DNA from: Benincasa hispida
Lineage: Eukaryota; Streptophyta; Magnoliopsida; Cucurbitales; Cucurbitaceae
DNA length: 64,000 nt
Assembly: GCF_009727055.1 (NCBI RefSeq)
Contig: NC_052350.1
Coordinates: 35,313,844 to 35,377,843 of the forward strand
Reading direction: 5' to 3'
Part shown: in pieces, positions 46,948-58,421 of the stretch
How the letters are laid out: every line of letters begins with the position of its first letter
Position numbering within the stretch: position 1 is the first letter of the stretch
Program-made: the position numbers and the translations under genes
Notes under the pieces: model-generated
The model's database searches: none
Seen by the model: the letters and a program-made list of their open reading frames with translations, nothing else
Told to the model about the DNA's origin: nothing

Positions 46948-47330
46948 TGTCGGAATGCCTTGAATTTTTTTGTTGGCGATATGAACAACCAAGTACGGAG
47001 GTCTCGCTGTCCGGTTAGTGAGTTGGGGTCTAGTAGCGGTGCACACTGGTGGGGGGTTTGAATAACCAAGTATTTAGCATATTTATTTATTTGTAGTTAT
47101 TAACGATTATGACCATAGGGTTTAGAGTAGTGCGTTATATAAACTCTCTAACTCTAGAGGTGTTGTTGGTGTATTCAGATAACATTCTCTCTCATAATAT
47201 TGTTCTTCCTCTACCTCGTGGACGGAGCTAACGCATCGTTAGTGAACCATGTATATTTGTGTGTCGATTCTTTTATGTTCTTTTATATTCTTTAATTACT
47301 CATTTTGTAATAAATGTACCATGTATTAAT
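46948..47330 (+). repeat. Possible short LTR remnant
   Basis: The segment starts tgtcggaatgcc, contains gttatataaactctctaact (TATA-like, about 47132) and is followed by leader-like text. No second LTR, primer site or target-site duplication was found, so it is tentative. Confidence 0.3.
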
Positions 47331-47702
47331 AAATATATCATAGATTTATGGAATAGAACCATAGAATGGAACAATATTTTAAAACATAAACATATGATCC
47401 GTCTCTTGTAAAATTTTGAGGGAAAATGAGAACAAATCAATAAAATGGACGATAATTCTAGCATTGCCACCCCCAAGACTCCTTAGAAGATGGACAATAG
47501 TCGGTCGCCCTTGGAGTCATTCTTGTAGTCACCTTCCTTTGCATTAAGCTAGAAAAAATTAACAACGCTTCAATTATCAAAAGAAATCCAGTTTTGTCCA
47601 TTAAATTAGTCTAGACATAAATATCGCATTCGTCATTCGTTGGAGTCGTAATTAGTGGAAGAGTTACTAAAAAATCTTGCGATCGATTAGAGTCCATAAA
47701 TC

Positions 47703-47710
47703 TTAGCAAT
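47703..47710. repeat. Left 8-bp target-site duplication of the hAT-type element
   Basis: ttagcaat; the right copy is ttagtaat at 48435-48442. Confidence 0.65.
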
Positions 47711-48434
47711 TAGAGATCCACAGGACGGGGCGGGGCCGGGGATGCCATTCCCCATCTGCATCTCCGTTCCCCATTTCATTCCCCATTCCCATGAAATTCT
47801 CCACGGGGATCGGGGCAGGTATTCCCTGCGAGGAATTCACGGGGATTGGGTTCCCAAGGAATTTTTCGCCATGACCTTTTTTTTTTTTTTTGTAAAATGT
47901 CAATTAGTTTAAATCACTAATGTGAACGAATTTTTAACGTAAATAATTACTTTATCACTAAAATGTTTTATATAGTTAAGTTTTATATGGACATATTTGA
48001 ATTTAAAGATAAATTACTCAAATTTTTGTATAAAAAAGCTACTTAATTTTTTAGTAATAAGAAATAAAATAAATCAAATTATTCACATATATAATTTAAA
48101 TTTTAACATTTAATTTAAACATATTCATTATCTATTTCTAATAATATAATCAAATTTGAAATTTGAATGTAATATTTATATAATAATAATAATAATCATA
48201 TAACATTAGATACTATACTAAGTAAATATATAAAAGCTAATAGAGGCAGAGACGTGAAACGGGGCGGGACCTGGGCTGGGACCGGGGGCCGGGGACGGGG
48301 AAGGGGGAATGCATTCCCCGTTCCCATCCCTGTTTAGCTCATGGGAAATTTTTTTCCCTTACTCCCTCCCCCATTCCCCGCCTAATCGGAAAATCCCCGG
48401 AACCCCGTCTTCGTGAAGAAATTGGACATCTCTA
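47711..48434. mobile_element. Non-autonomous hAT-type element, GC-rich arms, 8-bp target-site duplication
   Basis: The ends are imperfect inverted repeats: TAGAGATCCA at the left and the complement TAGAGATGTCCA at the right. Outside them are ttagcaat (47703-47710) and ttagtaat (48435-48442), an 8-bp duplication with one difference; 8 bp is the hAT signature. The outer ~170 bp on each side are unusually GC-rich (gacggggcggggccgggg, then runs of ccccattcc) against a very AT-rich centre. No transposase is encoded. Confidence 0.7.
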
Positions 48435-48442
48435 TTAGTAAT
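48435..48442. repeat. Right 8-bp target-site duplication of the hAT-type element
   Basis: ttagtaat; one mismatch to the left copy. Confidence 0.65.
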
Positions 48443-50017
48443 TCTGGTCATTTAGTTATTATAAAATAAATAAAGAAAATAAATAGATAAATAAAGAAAA
48501 TATCTTTTATTAATAGATATATGGGAAGATAAAGAGCTTTTTAGAGAAAAAAGTCGGCGGTTATGGAAAATATAGCCTATTTACTTTTTCCTATTTTCTA
48601 TTTTTGAATTATAATTATAAAACTCAAAAATACAACAATGAACAGAATAGTAATTTAAATGATGGTTTGGATTTCAAATGGCTTAGCCATTGATAAACAT
48701 GATATGTGTTTTTAAAATTTGTCATTTTTAGAAATATAGGCTCCAAAGTATTTATTTCTATAATTAACCTCCTTTTTTGGACCCGAAGTGTCATGTGCTT
48801 TGATATTGTATTACATAATAAAGATTCCATCTCAAAGTACTTGGCAATAGAAAGCTGCATGTATCTTATAAACATTGTGAGGTCCCTTGATTTTTTTAAT
48901 GTAATTATTCAACCATATTAATTCGGAAATCGAGGAATACTAAATATTAGTTAGATTAATATTAAATTGCACTACAATGAACCTAATAAACTCTAAGTAT
49001 TGACTAAATAATTCCTAGTCCAAATTCTAACCTTAAGTATAGCGACATATACACTTTTAAGAATCATATTAATGAAATAAGCATAATTTACATAATAAAT
49101 AAATTTAGACTAATTACCTTATCAAATTCTTTTACTTCGATGGAACTGATAGATTGATTTGAAATTAGATTCCTTTAGTTCATGCTTTTGTAACTTTTGG
49201 AAGTAGTGTTAAATTTAAAAATTATTTTGTTAGAAAGTAGTTTTATTATACGAAATGATCTCCTATCCAAATCATATTAAAAAACCATTTGTTTTTGCCA
49301 AAATTTTTATATGCTTAAAATTATAAATTGTCCAAATTATAAGTGTTTGACATCTTTTAAAAACTATATTAGTTTTATAGTAATTTTTTCCATATATATA
49401 TAACTATGTTAATTTCATATGATTTCTACTTAAAAATGTCTTAAATTTTAATCATATTTTAAGACTACTTTTAGGGGTACTCATTATTTTATAATTATTT
49501 TAATATAATCTAAACTTAAATAACATATTCTTTTATTCATTTAAATTTATTTTTAAATGAATATAGTTTGTTTTATTTTTACATCTTATTTTATCAACAA
49601 AATAATATATATTAAATTAATATTTTTTTATAAAATAAATATCAATTAATTTGAGTAACGATAGGTTTTAGTTATAGTTATGGATCAATTGTTAGGAATT
49701 CTAGGACCATTAGTAGTAAAAGATAACAATCATTTAAAACCTATGGAATGAAAATACGTTAGGCTAGATTTGGCCAATTTAACTTAATGTCCTAATCAAT
49801 CCAAGAGCTTAATGCAATTATCTAAGTAAATAGGCTTGCATGACACTACTTAGTTAATTTAAGAATCAATATCGTGTTGGTTTTTCTTAGAGAGTTTGTC
49901 TGGGTTTCAGTACATTCGATTAGACTTGAGAAATAGATAATCCATGAATAATTGCATGTTTATTTAATGAAATTGTCTATAGATAGCTCGAGAGTCTCCT
50001 AATCGGCGAAGGTAATC
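48443..50017. other. AT-rich intergenic sequence, nothing recognised
   Basis: Small open frames at 48624-48921 overlap on opposite strands and resemble nothing. There is no sign of a transposon end or gene. Confidence 0.45.
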
Positions 50018-50022
50018 TCTTG
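50018..50022. repeat. Left target-site duplication of the solo LTR
   Basis: tcttg, identical to 51928-51932. Confidence 0.75.
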
Positions 50023-51927
50023 TGTTGGAGTGTATCAGCAAGCAGCGGAAGCAACAAGGATCAATAAGCACTCTAATTCATTAATTTTGGCAGTAACTAA
50101 AGCATGCTCATACTAAAACAAGAGGGTTTCAAGTCATACATTTGTAAAACTCTTGAAATCCTGATTCCCAACAGCAAATTTCTTCAAATCTTATTGTAGA
50201 CCACCTCAAGATCTTCCCCACTATTCTCTTGGAGCTTTAGGTTGAGTTGTAAGACTCAAAATAAGCTTGAATGGAGGGAACTTGGAGAAGAACTCACAGC
50301 AACAACCCACTTGTAGAACACCTTCTTCAACACGAATTTTTCAGCAAAAATTCTATTGATTGCATGCCTCAATTTCACTCCAATCTTCTCAATATATTGC
50401 AGACTATTATGCAAAGAAGATGGCTGCATGAGATGCAGCTCATGCTTGGAGTTATTTAAGACAAATGAAGTGGGTTTTGTGTGAGCTACTTTGAAGGTGT
50501 AATGGAAAAAACCAACAAATCCCATTTGTGTTTTTCATCTTTTTCAATTTTTCCAATTGATTTCAAAAATCAATTTGAATTCTAAAATTGTAAATATTAT
50601 TAATTTTGCAAAATTAATTTCATAAATTAATTTTCTTAATAATTTTAATAAATAATTATTTAAATAATTTTAATAAATAATTATTTAAATAATTTTAAAT
50701 AATTCTAATTAATTTAAATATTAAATAATTTTTCATAAATCCACCTTCATATATTTAAATCATATTTAAATATTAATTCCTCCTATTCCATTTAATTCCT
50801 TAAAATAAACGACTGTAATTATATCTCATATATAATTACTAATTTCTTTAATTCTAATTTGAAACGATTCAAATTAACTTATCACGTTACTCTAAAGCTA
50901 ATCCATTTACGAGCTAGTAGGGGACCTCGCGGACCTACAAATCATAGCTCCAACGATCTGAGATTAATTGGCTAACTCATTACACTGAATTTAATCTCCA
51001 TTCGTTAACTAATGAGTCACTCCACTAAAGCCCATAGTTAACTCCCCTCATTTAGATATATTATTCCACTCGATTAAAACCATGATTACTAATTATCCTT
51101 CACAGGTTATTGCGTAATAACGACTAGTCAAATGTATGTTTACCTCGAATTACCTCTTGTTCCTTAAGTCCACTGATCCTCTAATGAAATTGATTTGTGA
51201 TTCAATCAACAACCGAGTCCCTCTCGGCCAATAGAGGATGGGGGCCCCTTTGTCAAAGACCGGAGTTTAGCACTTAAAGAACAACCTCTCTACTACCCTA
51301 AAAGGCGGGTATGAGTGGAATTTCTTTGCCCACCCTATGTCCCCAGCTATCTATTCGGTCTTACCCCTGAAATGGGAGTTTATTGAGCTGGCGTTGTTGA
51401 GCCAACACTCGCCTATGCAAATCTAAGGATAATCCAGAATAAACAGGAGTTCATAGTTAGTTCAGGATTAAGGTCAAGTTACCTAGGTCATCGCTTTGAA
51501 ATAGTCAGTCTGAAACAGTAAACAGTGTTATAAAGTAAGAGTGACTGATTTCGTGGTCCGATCTTGTACAAATATATTTGCACAGGACGTCCCCACTCCT
51601 TATGTCATAACATGTACGGATTAGGATCACTTTGTTTATAGCACTTTACAACTCTTTGTAACAATTACAGAGTAGACCGCATCCGATACTGTTACCAAAA
51701 TAATGCACCCAACCTTATTCATATCTATAGATCATTTTGACTTTTACTTGAACCTAATCCACTTTTATGTCTCCACATAAAGTTCAAGTACTCATGTAAT
51801 AGTCAAGGGTCTTTTAGGTTTATTGGATTTCTAATAAGCAATACATATATTGAATAACAACTTATTTAATTTTTAGAATAAGTTTTGTTGTTTACAAACC
51901 ACGAGTTTTAGGACATAAAACCCAACA
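50023..51927 (-). mobile_element. Solo Copia LTR (copy D) with perfect 5-bp target-site duplication
   Basis: The 1905-bp segment starts tgttggagtg and ends cccaaca on the plus strand, so on the minus strand it is TGTTGGGTTTTATG...CCAACA with TG...CA ends. The five bases before it (50018-50022) and after it (51928-51932) are both tcttg. Internal text such as ctcaggattaaggtca and ggagttcatagttag matches copies A-C. There is no internal coding region, so it is a product of LTR-LTR recombination. Confidence 0.82.
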
Positions 51928-51932
51928 TCTTG
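51928..51932. repeat. Right target-site duplication of the solo LTR
   Basis: tcttg, identical to 50018-50022. Confidence 0.75.
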
Positions 51933-52321
51933 TTCGCTCTCTCTGTTTCTCAATCTATCTTACTTTCCACACTTTAAATTTTCGCATTTAGTTTTCCTAT
52001 CAAATTAAACAACCTTGTGTAGAGGCTGTATGTAGCAAACACGCGCGTTGACGAGAGCACACACTATTGTGGACAGGTGTTGGCTAAGGTGTTTGTGCAA
52101 AGGAGCGTGAGGCTATGAATGATGGTTGAGGGCATTGAAGGTTGCGACCACAAGCATTCGTCGCATCAGCAAAGTAGGCGCATCTTGATTTCAGTAAACA
52201 CTTGTGTGCGTGCTATCACCCACCAATCTAGTTGCAAGGTAACATTTGGTTAAAAATGATTGAGGGTTGAGTTTACCTAAGTATTGAAGATGTGTTTGAA
52301 GGAACCATATTGAAGGTTCCT
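51933..52321. other. Spacer between two Copia LTRs, no gene
   Basis: Somewhat more GC-rich than its neighbours. It has words such as cattcgtcgcatcagc that resemble the Gypsy LTR at 54171-55842, but no boundary can be drawn. Confidence 0.35.
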
Positions 52322-53857
52322 TGAACGAAAGCGGGATCGTCCCAAATCCCAATTTCATGAAATTAAAGTTTTACAGAGAAGAAAAACATTATACATTTAA
52401 CAAGTTAAAAATACAACATGCTCAAACTAAAGGAAAAATAGGGTTATAGAAAAAACTTACCTTTGAAGAAAAATCTTCAAATGAAATCCCTCAAACTGGA
52501 ATTAGGCACTACCATGATGGTGACCTTGGTATTCTCAGGCAGAGAATCTAGGAGTGGTGGGCTCCGGGTATTTTGGATTAGAGAGAGAGGGATTGAGAGA
52601 AGAAAAAAGGAAATCGTTTTTCATAGAAAATTCACAGAGAGAACTTTTTCTCTAATAACGTACTATTCTTCTTGCTTCTTTTTCCACAGGTCGAGAATAA
52701 AAACAACACTCTGCTAAAACCACCCACTTACGAGGTTAGAGAGAAAAGAGAGGGAGAAAGTCAACTCCCACCCTTAATTGATTTAAATTAATTAATTTAA
52801 TTTTAATTTAATATATATAAATATGATAACTAACTTATCATATATTATATATATTAAACTATATGTTATATCAAATATAACATATAACTTATGCTTTTAA
52901 ATATTGTATCATATACAATATAACCTATAGTTTCTTTTCTCTAACATATGACATTTAATATAAATCACATTTATATTAAATTTAACAATTATGAATCCTA
53001 TTCATATGATTAAAATATTTACTTCCTCTCACAAATGATATAACGTATCAAATACATTATAATAATTATGTCACATATAATTAAAATAGCTTAATTATAT
53101 CACATATAATTAATTTTCTCAGTTGATTTGAACAATTTAAATTAATCAAAAAACTTATTCTCATTTAGTCCTATTGAGCTACCAAAGGGATCTCATAGAC
53201 CTGTAGCTTGAAGCTCCAAAAGTACGTGAATAATTAATTAAAGTTTTTAATTAAATTATTCACCATCTGTTAACTATCGGCACTCTACTAAAGATCGGTA
53301 GCTGCACTCTTTGTACTACAGATATATTTATGTGTCCATTGGATATAATCAATCAATAGTATGATGACTCTTCACAAATTGCTCGTAAGTACAGTGGGAC
53401 TAAAATTACCGTTTTGCCCCTGTGGTTATATCTAACTCCTTACGTACCATTGATCCCTCTAATGAACATTAGATCATAGTCCAACAAACTCCTTTGTATA
53501 GATATCTCCACTCACATGTCTCACACATGAATGATCAGGATTAGATCATTTGTAGCACTTCACAACAATTATGATATCTACAAAGCGGGCCATACTTGTA
53601 ATGTCACCAGGATAAGGTATCCAGCCTTATCCATCTATTACAGACCATTTAGGTTACCACTTAAACATGATCCATCCGTATGTCTCTACGTACATGTTTA
53701 AGCTACAAGATAACCCTAGATGTTAGTTTATTGGTTTGTGGTTAATGCAACTAATTTGAAATAAAACATCACATATTTTATTACAAAAAATAAAATGTTT
53801 GTATATTACAATTACAAATTATAGGACCCTTCGAGATTTAGGGCATCAACCCCAACA
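52322..53857 (-). repeat. Copia 3' LTR (copy E), minus strand
   Basis: On the minus strand it starts TGTTGGGGTTGATGCCC and ends near ...gctttcgttca. It shares layout with copies A-D (ggtaaggtatccagcctta-like and tcgtaagtacagtgggacta text), but more loosely. A polypurine tract, AAGTGGAAGAT, precedes it on the minus strand at 53858-53868. Confidence 0.6.
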
Positions 53858-54170
53858 ATCTTCCACTTGACCTAAAGCTAGTGCAGTGTACAATGTAAAA
53901 GTCATACTATAATACAAAACTACACAAAACAATAAACTAGGGCACAAACTGCCCAGTACAATTTTCCCACTTGCCCTAGTCTAAACATGGCCTATCCAAT
54001 AGACCCATACTCTATAGGTGATCCTCAAACACCTTAGTCGTGAGGGTCTTTGTAATGAATCAGCAACATTGTGCTCCAAAGCTATCTGCGTGACGATCAC
54101 GTTCCCTCGATGCACAATCTCTCGGATGAGATGATACTTTCACTCTATATGTTTTTTCGCGCTTGTGACT
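53858..54170 (-). pseudogene. Copia RNase H C-terminal scrap
   Basis: Broken minus-strand text reads SHKREKTYR near 54170-54140 and TKTLTTKVFEDHL near 54060-54020. It corresponds to the end of RNase H in the element at 35898-44266. It is cut at about 54170 where the Gypsy LTR starts. Confidence 0.6.
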
Positions 54171-55842
54171 TCATAACGGGTAGAAATACACGTTATTACA
54201 GTGCTAAGTTCTTAAACAATATTGGCTTGCATTGATAAAATATGTTAGATTGCGTCCAAAAACCATTAGGTTCATAACATTGTAGTCGCATGCGTCCATC
54301 GCATAGAAACAATTAACTTTTGTGTTTTTATGCAGAATATGCAATGATGCAAGGCGAAAAGCGCGATCACAAGAAATCAACGGATGAGCGCAGCATTACC
54401 ACAAGGCTTTACGGTGATTTGTGCTCGCAAACATCTGCTCAAGAAGGATTTTCTCATAGAACCGACGCAACTTAGTGGGCGCATTTAGGTGAAAGGCATA
54501 ATTAATCACGATGAGACAGAAAACTGATGACGGTCGAATCCGAATTAAGTTGACAAGCCACTAACGATAAGAAGTACACTCAGTTTTTCAGTGACAAATA
54601 TTCGGCGCATCAGTCAGAGAATTAAAGCCATCCCATCTGTGCAATCATAAGAGAGAAACCACCTTTCACCTCGAGGCTCTATAAATACCGAAGACATCCT
54701 TCAGAAAAGGGGTTCACGAGTTTAGAGTTTAGCCGGTTCATAGTTTAGCCTTGTCCATAGTTTTCTTTTTATTTTAAGGTGGAGCAAGAGAAGAGCTGAG
54801 ACGCTAGAAGATCGCTCAAGGCAACTCGAGAGAGAACCCGGAGGCATAGAAAGCAGAGAGCGGGCCGACTCTCGCGAGAGTGAGACTGTCTTTTGAATAA
54901 GAGTAGAAAAGACAATGTAAAAGCCTAGCAAGCAAGAGATTGCTACTAGGCTCTTTATTCTCTTCTTGCATTGTGATTTTGTATTTCAACTTTACATTTA
55001 TACAATGGAAGTTCTTATTCTATATTTGTTCACTCTCTTAGCACACATGAGTAGCTAAACTTATCGAATGGGTTGAGAAGAACTAAGCTAACATAACCTA
55101 GGATCTTCATCGCATGCGATTATCTTGTTTTATGCTGTGCCCAACACCCCTTTAGAGCTACTCGAGAGAGAGTTTGAAGAAAGAACCTAAGACTTGAGAG
55201 AGCTAGGTTAGAATCTAGACTCGAGAGAGCAAGATTAGATCTGCATAAATAAGAGATAGGGACTTAGAGATAAGCTCTATTTGTCAACCTGCATCGCATG
55301 CATCCTAGAGATAGGTATGATATTATGTGGTCGCCTTGTTTGTGTGTGTCATTTTGTCATTGCATAAATAAGAATAGAGGATTATGTATAGGTCCTATAG
55401 AATTATCGCATATATTGCATACGTTCTAGCATTAGAAGTCGTAGCATTCGCATCGAGAGATGGTTTACTATTGTATGTGTGTTGCATGATCGCATAGCAT
55501 GAACACATCCTAGGAAGTGTTAGCCGAAACCCTTCTTAACCCGTTCATAGCATACTCATCGCATCTTCCATTTTATCAACTCTTTTCGAAACTCCGCCGC
55601 ATGTGTTTATTTTTATTACAGCAAACAACATTCACAATAACTACTTGATTTATTTGGTTACCGCAAAGTCTTCTGAGAAATTACCACCGCATATTGTTTT
55701 CTCAAGTCCCTGAGTTCGACCCTGAACTTACCAGAAAACTCAGTGGGGTTTACACTTGAATTCCACTGAGAAAACTTGAGTGCTCAACGCATTTCTATCA
55801 CCACATTTCATCCATAATTACACCTCATAAAATAACGCATCA
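54171..55842 (+). repeat. Gypsy 5' LTR, plus strand
   Basis: It begins near ataacgggtagaaatacacg, right where the Copia RNase H text stops, and ends near aataacgcatca before the primer site; about 1.67 kb. A TATA box, ctataaata, lies at 54679-54687. Many gcatcgcat-type words are present. Confidence 0.6.
54679..54687 (+). promoter_or_regulatory. TATA box in the Gypsy LTR
   Basis: ctataaata about 1.2 kb before the primer site, inside the LTR; the likely transcription start region of the element. Confidence 0.5.
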
Positions 55843-55848
55843 AGTTTT

Positions 55849-55867
55849 TGGCGCCATTGCCGGGGGA
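55849..55867 (+). promoter_or_regulatory. Gypsy primer binding site (tRNA-Asp type)
   Basis: TGGCGCCATTGCCGGGGGA, close to the tRNA-Asp-complementary primer site of Athila/Tat Gypsy elements, six bases after the LTR end. Confidence 0.7.
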
Positions 55868-55914
55868 CTTCAGCAAATCAGTGTGCTAATGGTGATTTTT
55901 TTTTAATTTCTTTG

Positions 55915-57140
55915 CAGCTCTCAATCTCTGGCGAATTACGACCTGGAGATTGAGAGAACATTTCGACGCAGACTAAGAGACAACAGCCAACAACAAGAGA
56001 GAACACTGAGAATGATGGAACAACCGGAAGAAAGGGCCGCNNNNNNNNNNNNNNNNNNNNNNNNNNNNNNNNNNNNNNNNNNNNNNNNNNNNNNNNNNNN
56101 NNNNNNNNNNNNNNNNNNNNNNNNNNNNNNNNNNNNNNNNNNNNNNNNNNNNNNNNNNNNNNNNNNNNNNNNNNNNNNNNNNNNNNNNNNNNNNNNNNNN
56201 NNNNNNNNNNNNNNNNNNNNNNNNNNNNNNNNNNNNNNNNNNNNNNNNNNNNNNNNNNNNNNNNNNNNNNNNNNNNNNNNNNNNNNNNNNNNNNNNNNNN
56301 NNNNNNNNNNNNNNNNNNNNNNNNNNNNNNNNNNNNNNNNNNNNNNNNNNNNNNNNNNNNNNNNNNNNNNNNNNNNNNNNNNNNNNNNNNNNNNNNNNNN
56401 NNNNNNNNNNNNNNNNNNNNNNNNNNNNNNNNNNNNNNNNNNNNNNNNNNNNNNNNNNNNNNNNNNNNNNNNNNNNNNNNNNNNNNNNNNNNNNNNNNNN
56501 NNNNNNNNNNNNNNNNNNNNNNNNNNNNNNNNNNNNNNNNNNNNNNNNNNNNNNNNNNNNNNNNNNNNNNNNNNNNNNNNNNNNNNNNNNNNNNNNNNNN
56601 NNNNNNNNNNNNNNNNNNNNNNNNNNNNNNNNNNNNNNNNNNNNNNNNNNNNNNNNNNNNNNNNNNNNNNNNNNNNNNNNNNNNNNNNNNNNNNNNNNNN
56701 NNNNNNNNNNNNNNNNNNNNNNNNNNNNNNNNNNNNNNNNNNNNNNNNNNNNTGTTTTATAAAGAATAACCCCTATTCCGATACATATAACCCTGGGTGG
56801 AGAAACCACCCAAATTTTGCGTGAAAAAATTAACAACAAAACTTCCAACCAGAGGCGCAAAAGGAGGGCCACTCGGATTTTTCCCGCAAAACAACGGTCC
56901 AACGCATAGTCAAGCTAGTAGCTCACAAACACTGTAATCTTCGTCCTTAGAGAGCTTGTTGAAGCAGTACATTGAGAAAAACGAATCAGTGCTTCAGAAT
57001 CAAGCAACATCCATTAGAAATCTCAAAATTCAACTGGGACAAATTGCGGGCGAGCTGAAAAATAGACCGCAAGGAGCGTTGCCGAGCTCAATTGAGCTTC
57101 CTCGCAACGCTAGGGGTACCGGGAAGGAATAATGCTTAGT
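55915..57140 (+). pseudogene. Gypsy gag, interrupted by an assembly gap
   Basis: Before the gap the frame reads SQSLANYDLEIERTFRRRLR, then DNSQQQERTL and MMEQPEERA. After it come NPYSDTYNPGWRNHPNFA, then a TGA stop (56820-56822) where the family has Trp, then KNQ-rich text, QNQATSIRNL-like and LKNRPQGALPSSIELPRNAR. This is the C-terminal part of Athila-type gag. Further frame slips follow the stop. The central ~240 codons are unsequenced (56041-56752). Confidence 0.75.
56041..56752. other. Assembly gap, 712 N
   Basis: Undetermined bases. Any open frame across it is meaningless. Confidence 0.99.
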
Positions 57141-57339
57141 AGTCTCCTTGCTAAGCGACAAAATAACTGTGGAAGTAAGGGAGGAACCCATCGCGACCAA
57201 CTTGAATGCGGTGACAACTAAGGTCCCATTGACTTATAATTCGAAAAAGCCCAAGAAAATGAACCCCAAAGTTGCGTCCATCCTCAAGCCTTCAGAACAT
57301 GAGACAGAAGAAGTCCAGCTACCACAAGCTTCGTAAAGA

Positions 57340-57852
57340 TTGAAAGAGAAACAAAATGATGAAGACAAGATCACAATAGTGACCGCAACGCAAAATGCTA
57401 TGATCTCACCAAAAATGTGCGACCCAGGAATCCTCACGATACCATGCTCCATTGGAGGGGTCTACAATGGCCAAGCACTATGTGATCTTGGGGCGAGTAT
57501 AAACATAATGCCACTATCAATCTTCAAATGGTTGAATATTGGCACACTCACGCCCACAACAGAAACTCTCCTACTTGCGAACAGATCTCGAATACATCCT
57601 GAAAGAGAGTTGAAAAATGTCGTAATCTCAATTGATAAATTCATCTTGCCAGCAGACTTCCTCATTTTGGATTATAAAGCGAACGAAGATGCGCCCATCA
57701 TATTGGGACGACCATTCCTCTCGACCGGCTGCACTCAAATTGATGTGCGCAAGGGGGAGATTGTAATGAACATTCATGGGGAAAAGCTCTGGATTAAGGC
57801 AGTGAAGATCCCAGAAGACAAAGAAAAGAGGGAAAAGCCACCGTGGACGTGA
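57340..57852 (+). CDS. Gypsy aspartic protease domain (end of gag-pro)
   Basis: A 170-codon open frame reads GILTIPCSIGGVYNGQALCD, LGASINIMPLSIFKWLNIGT, VVISIDKFILPADFLILDYK and DAPIILGRPFLSTGCTQIDV. It has the Asp-Leu-Gly-Ala active-site box and the I-[IL]-L-G-R-P-F-L box of plant Gypsy retropepsins. The frame ends at TGA (57850-57852). The first Met is only a convenient start; the domain belongs to a gag-pro polyprotein. No reverse transcriptase follows. Confidence 0.75.
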   Translation: MKEKQNDEDKITIVTATQNAMISPKMCDPGILTIPCSIGGVYNGQALCDLGASINIMPLSIFKWLNIGTLTPTTETLLLANRSRIHPERELKNVVISIDKFILPADFLILDYKANEDAPIILGRPFLSTGCTQIDVRKGEIVMNIHGEKLWIKAVKIPEDKEKREKPPWT

Positions 57853-58421
57853 AAAGACCAGCTTGGAATAAGCAGACCCTGAGTTACTATATAACTCAAC
57901 CTCATCAAGGACGCAACTATTTTGAATATCCTTTTTCCTGCATCAATACGTCATGAACTTTCACCATACTCGTTATTATCTTTTATCGCAATTACTTTGT
58001 TGTTATCTGCACTTTACTTCTCTATAAAAAAAAACGCGATCGTGCTGAACGATTATGGTAAAAGAGTTTGTTTTGTTTAATATTATTTGACCCTCTCACT
58101 ATTTTTTTTGCAACGATCGAGGCGAAAGATTGTGGAGGCGCTGCATGAAGAAGCAACTTATCTTATTTCGTCACCACAATCCAAAGAAGATAGATAGCCA
58201 CAAAGCAGGATGCGTCAACAAACAATGTGGGCGACAACGTAAATTTGGGGATTGTATTCTTCCTTGACTTTATTCCAAATTTTGCATTATCGCATCGCAT
58301 TTTAATTTCGAAATTTTATCACCGCATCTTCTTTGATTACCGCAATCATTCCATATTGATAAATTTAGTAATTCTCCGCATGATTTTCTCTTTGCCAATT
58401 ATGATTTCAATGATGACACAT
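57853..58421 (+). other. Noncoding tail of the Gypsy element
   Basis: No reverse transcriptase or integrase is found. Near 58241-58253 aaatttggggatt resembles the polypurine-like tract found late in Athila-type elements. What follows does not match the 5' LTR, so the 3' LTR is missing or replaced by the next repeat. Confidence 0.5.

Noticed and set aside
48624..48921. Opposed frames of 71 and 83 codons
   Set aside because: Mutual antisense in AT-rich DNA, no recognisable protein.
55973..56902. Long open frames on both strands across the 712-N gap
   Set aside because: Open only because N codons are not stops; the flanks belong to Gypsy gag on the plus strand.
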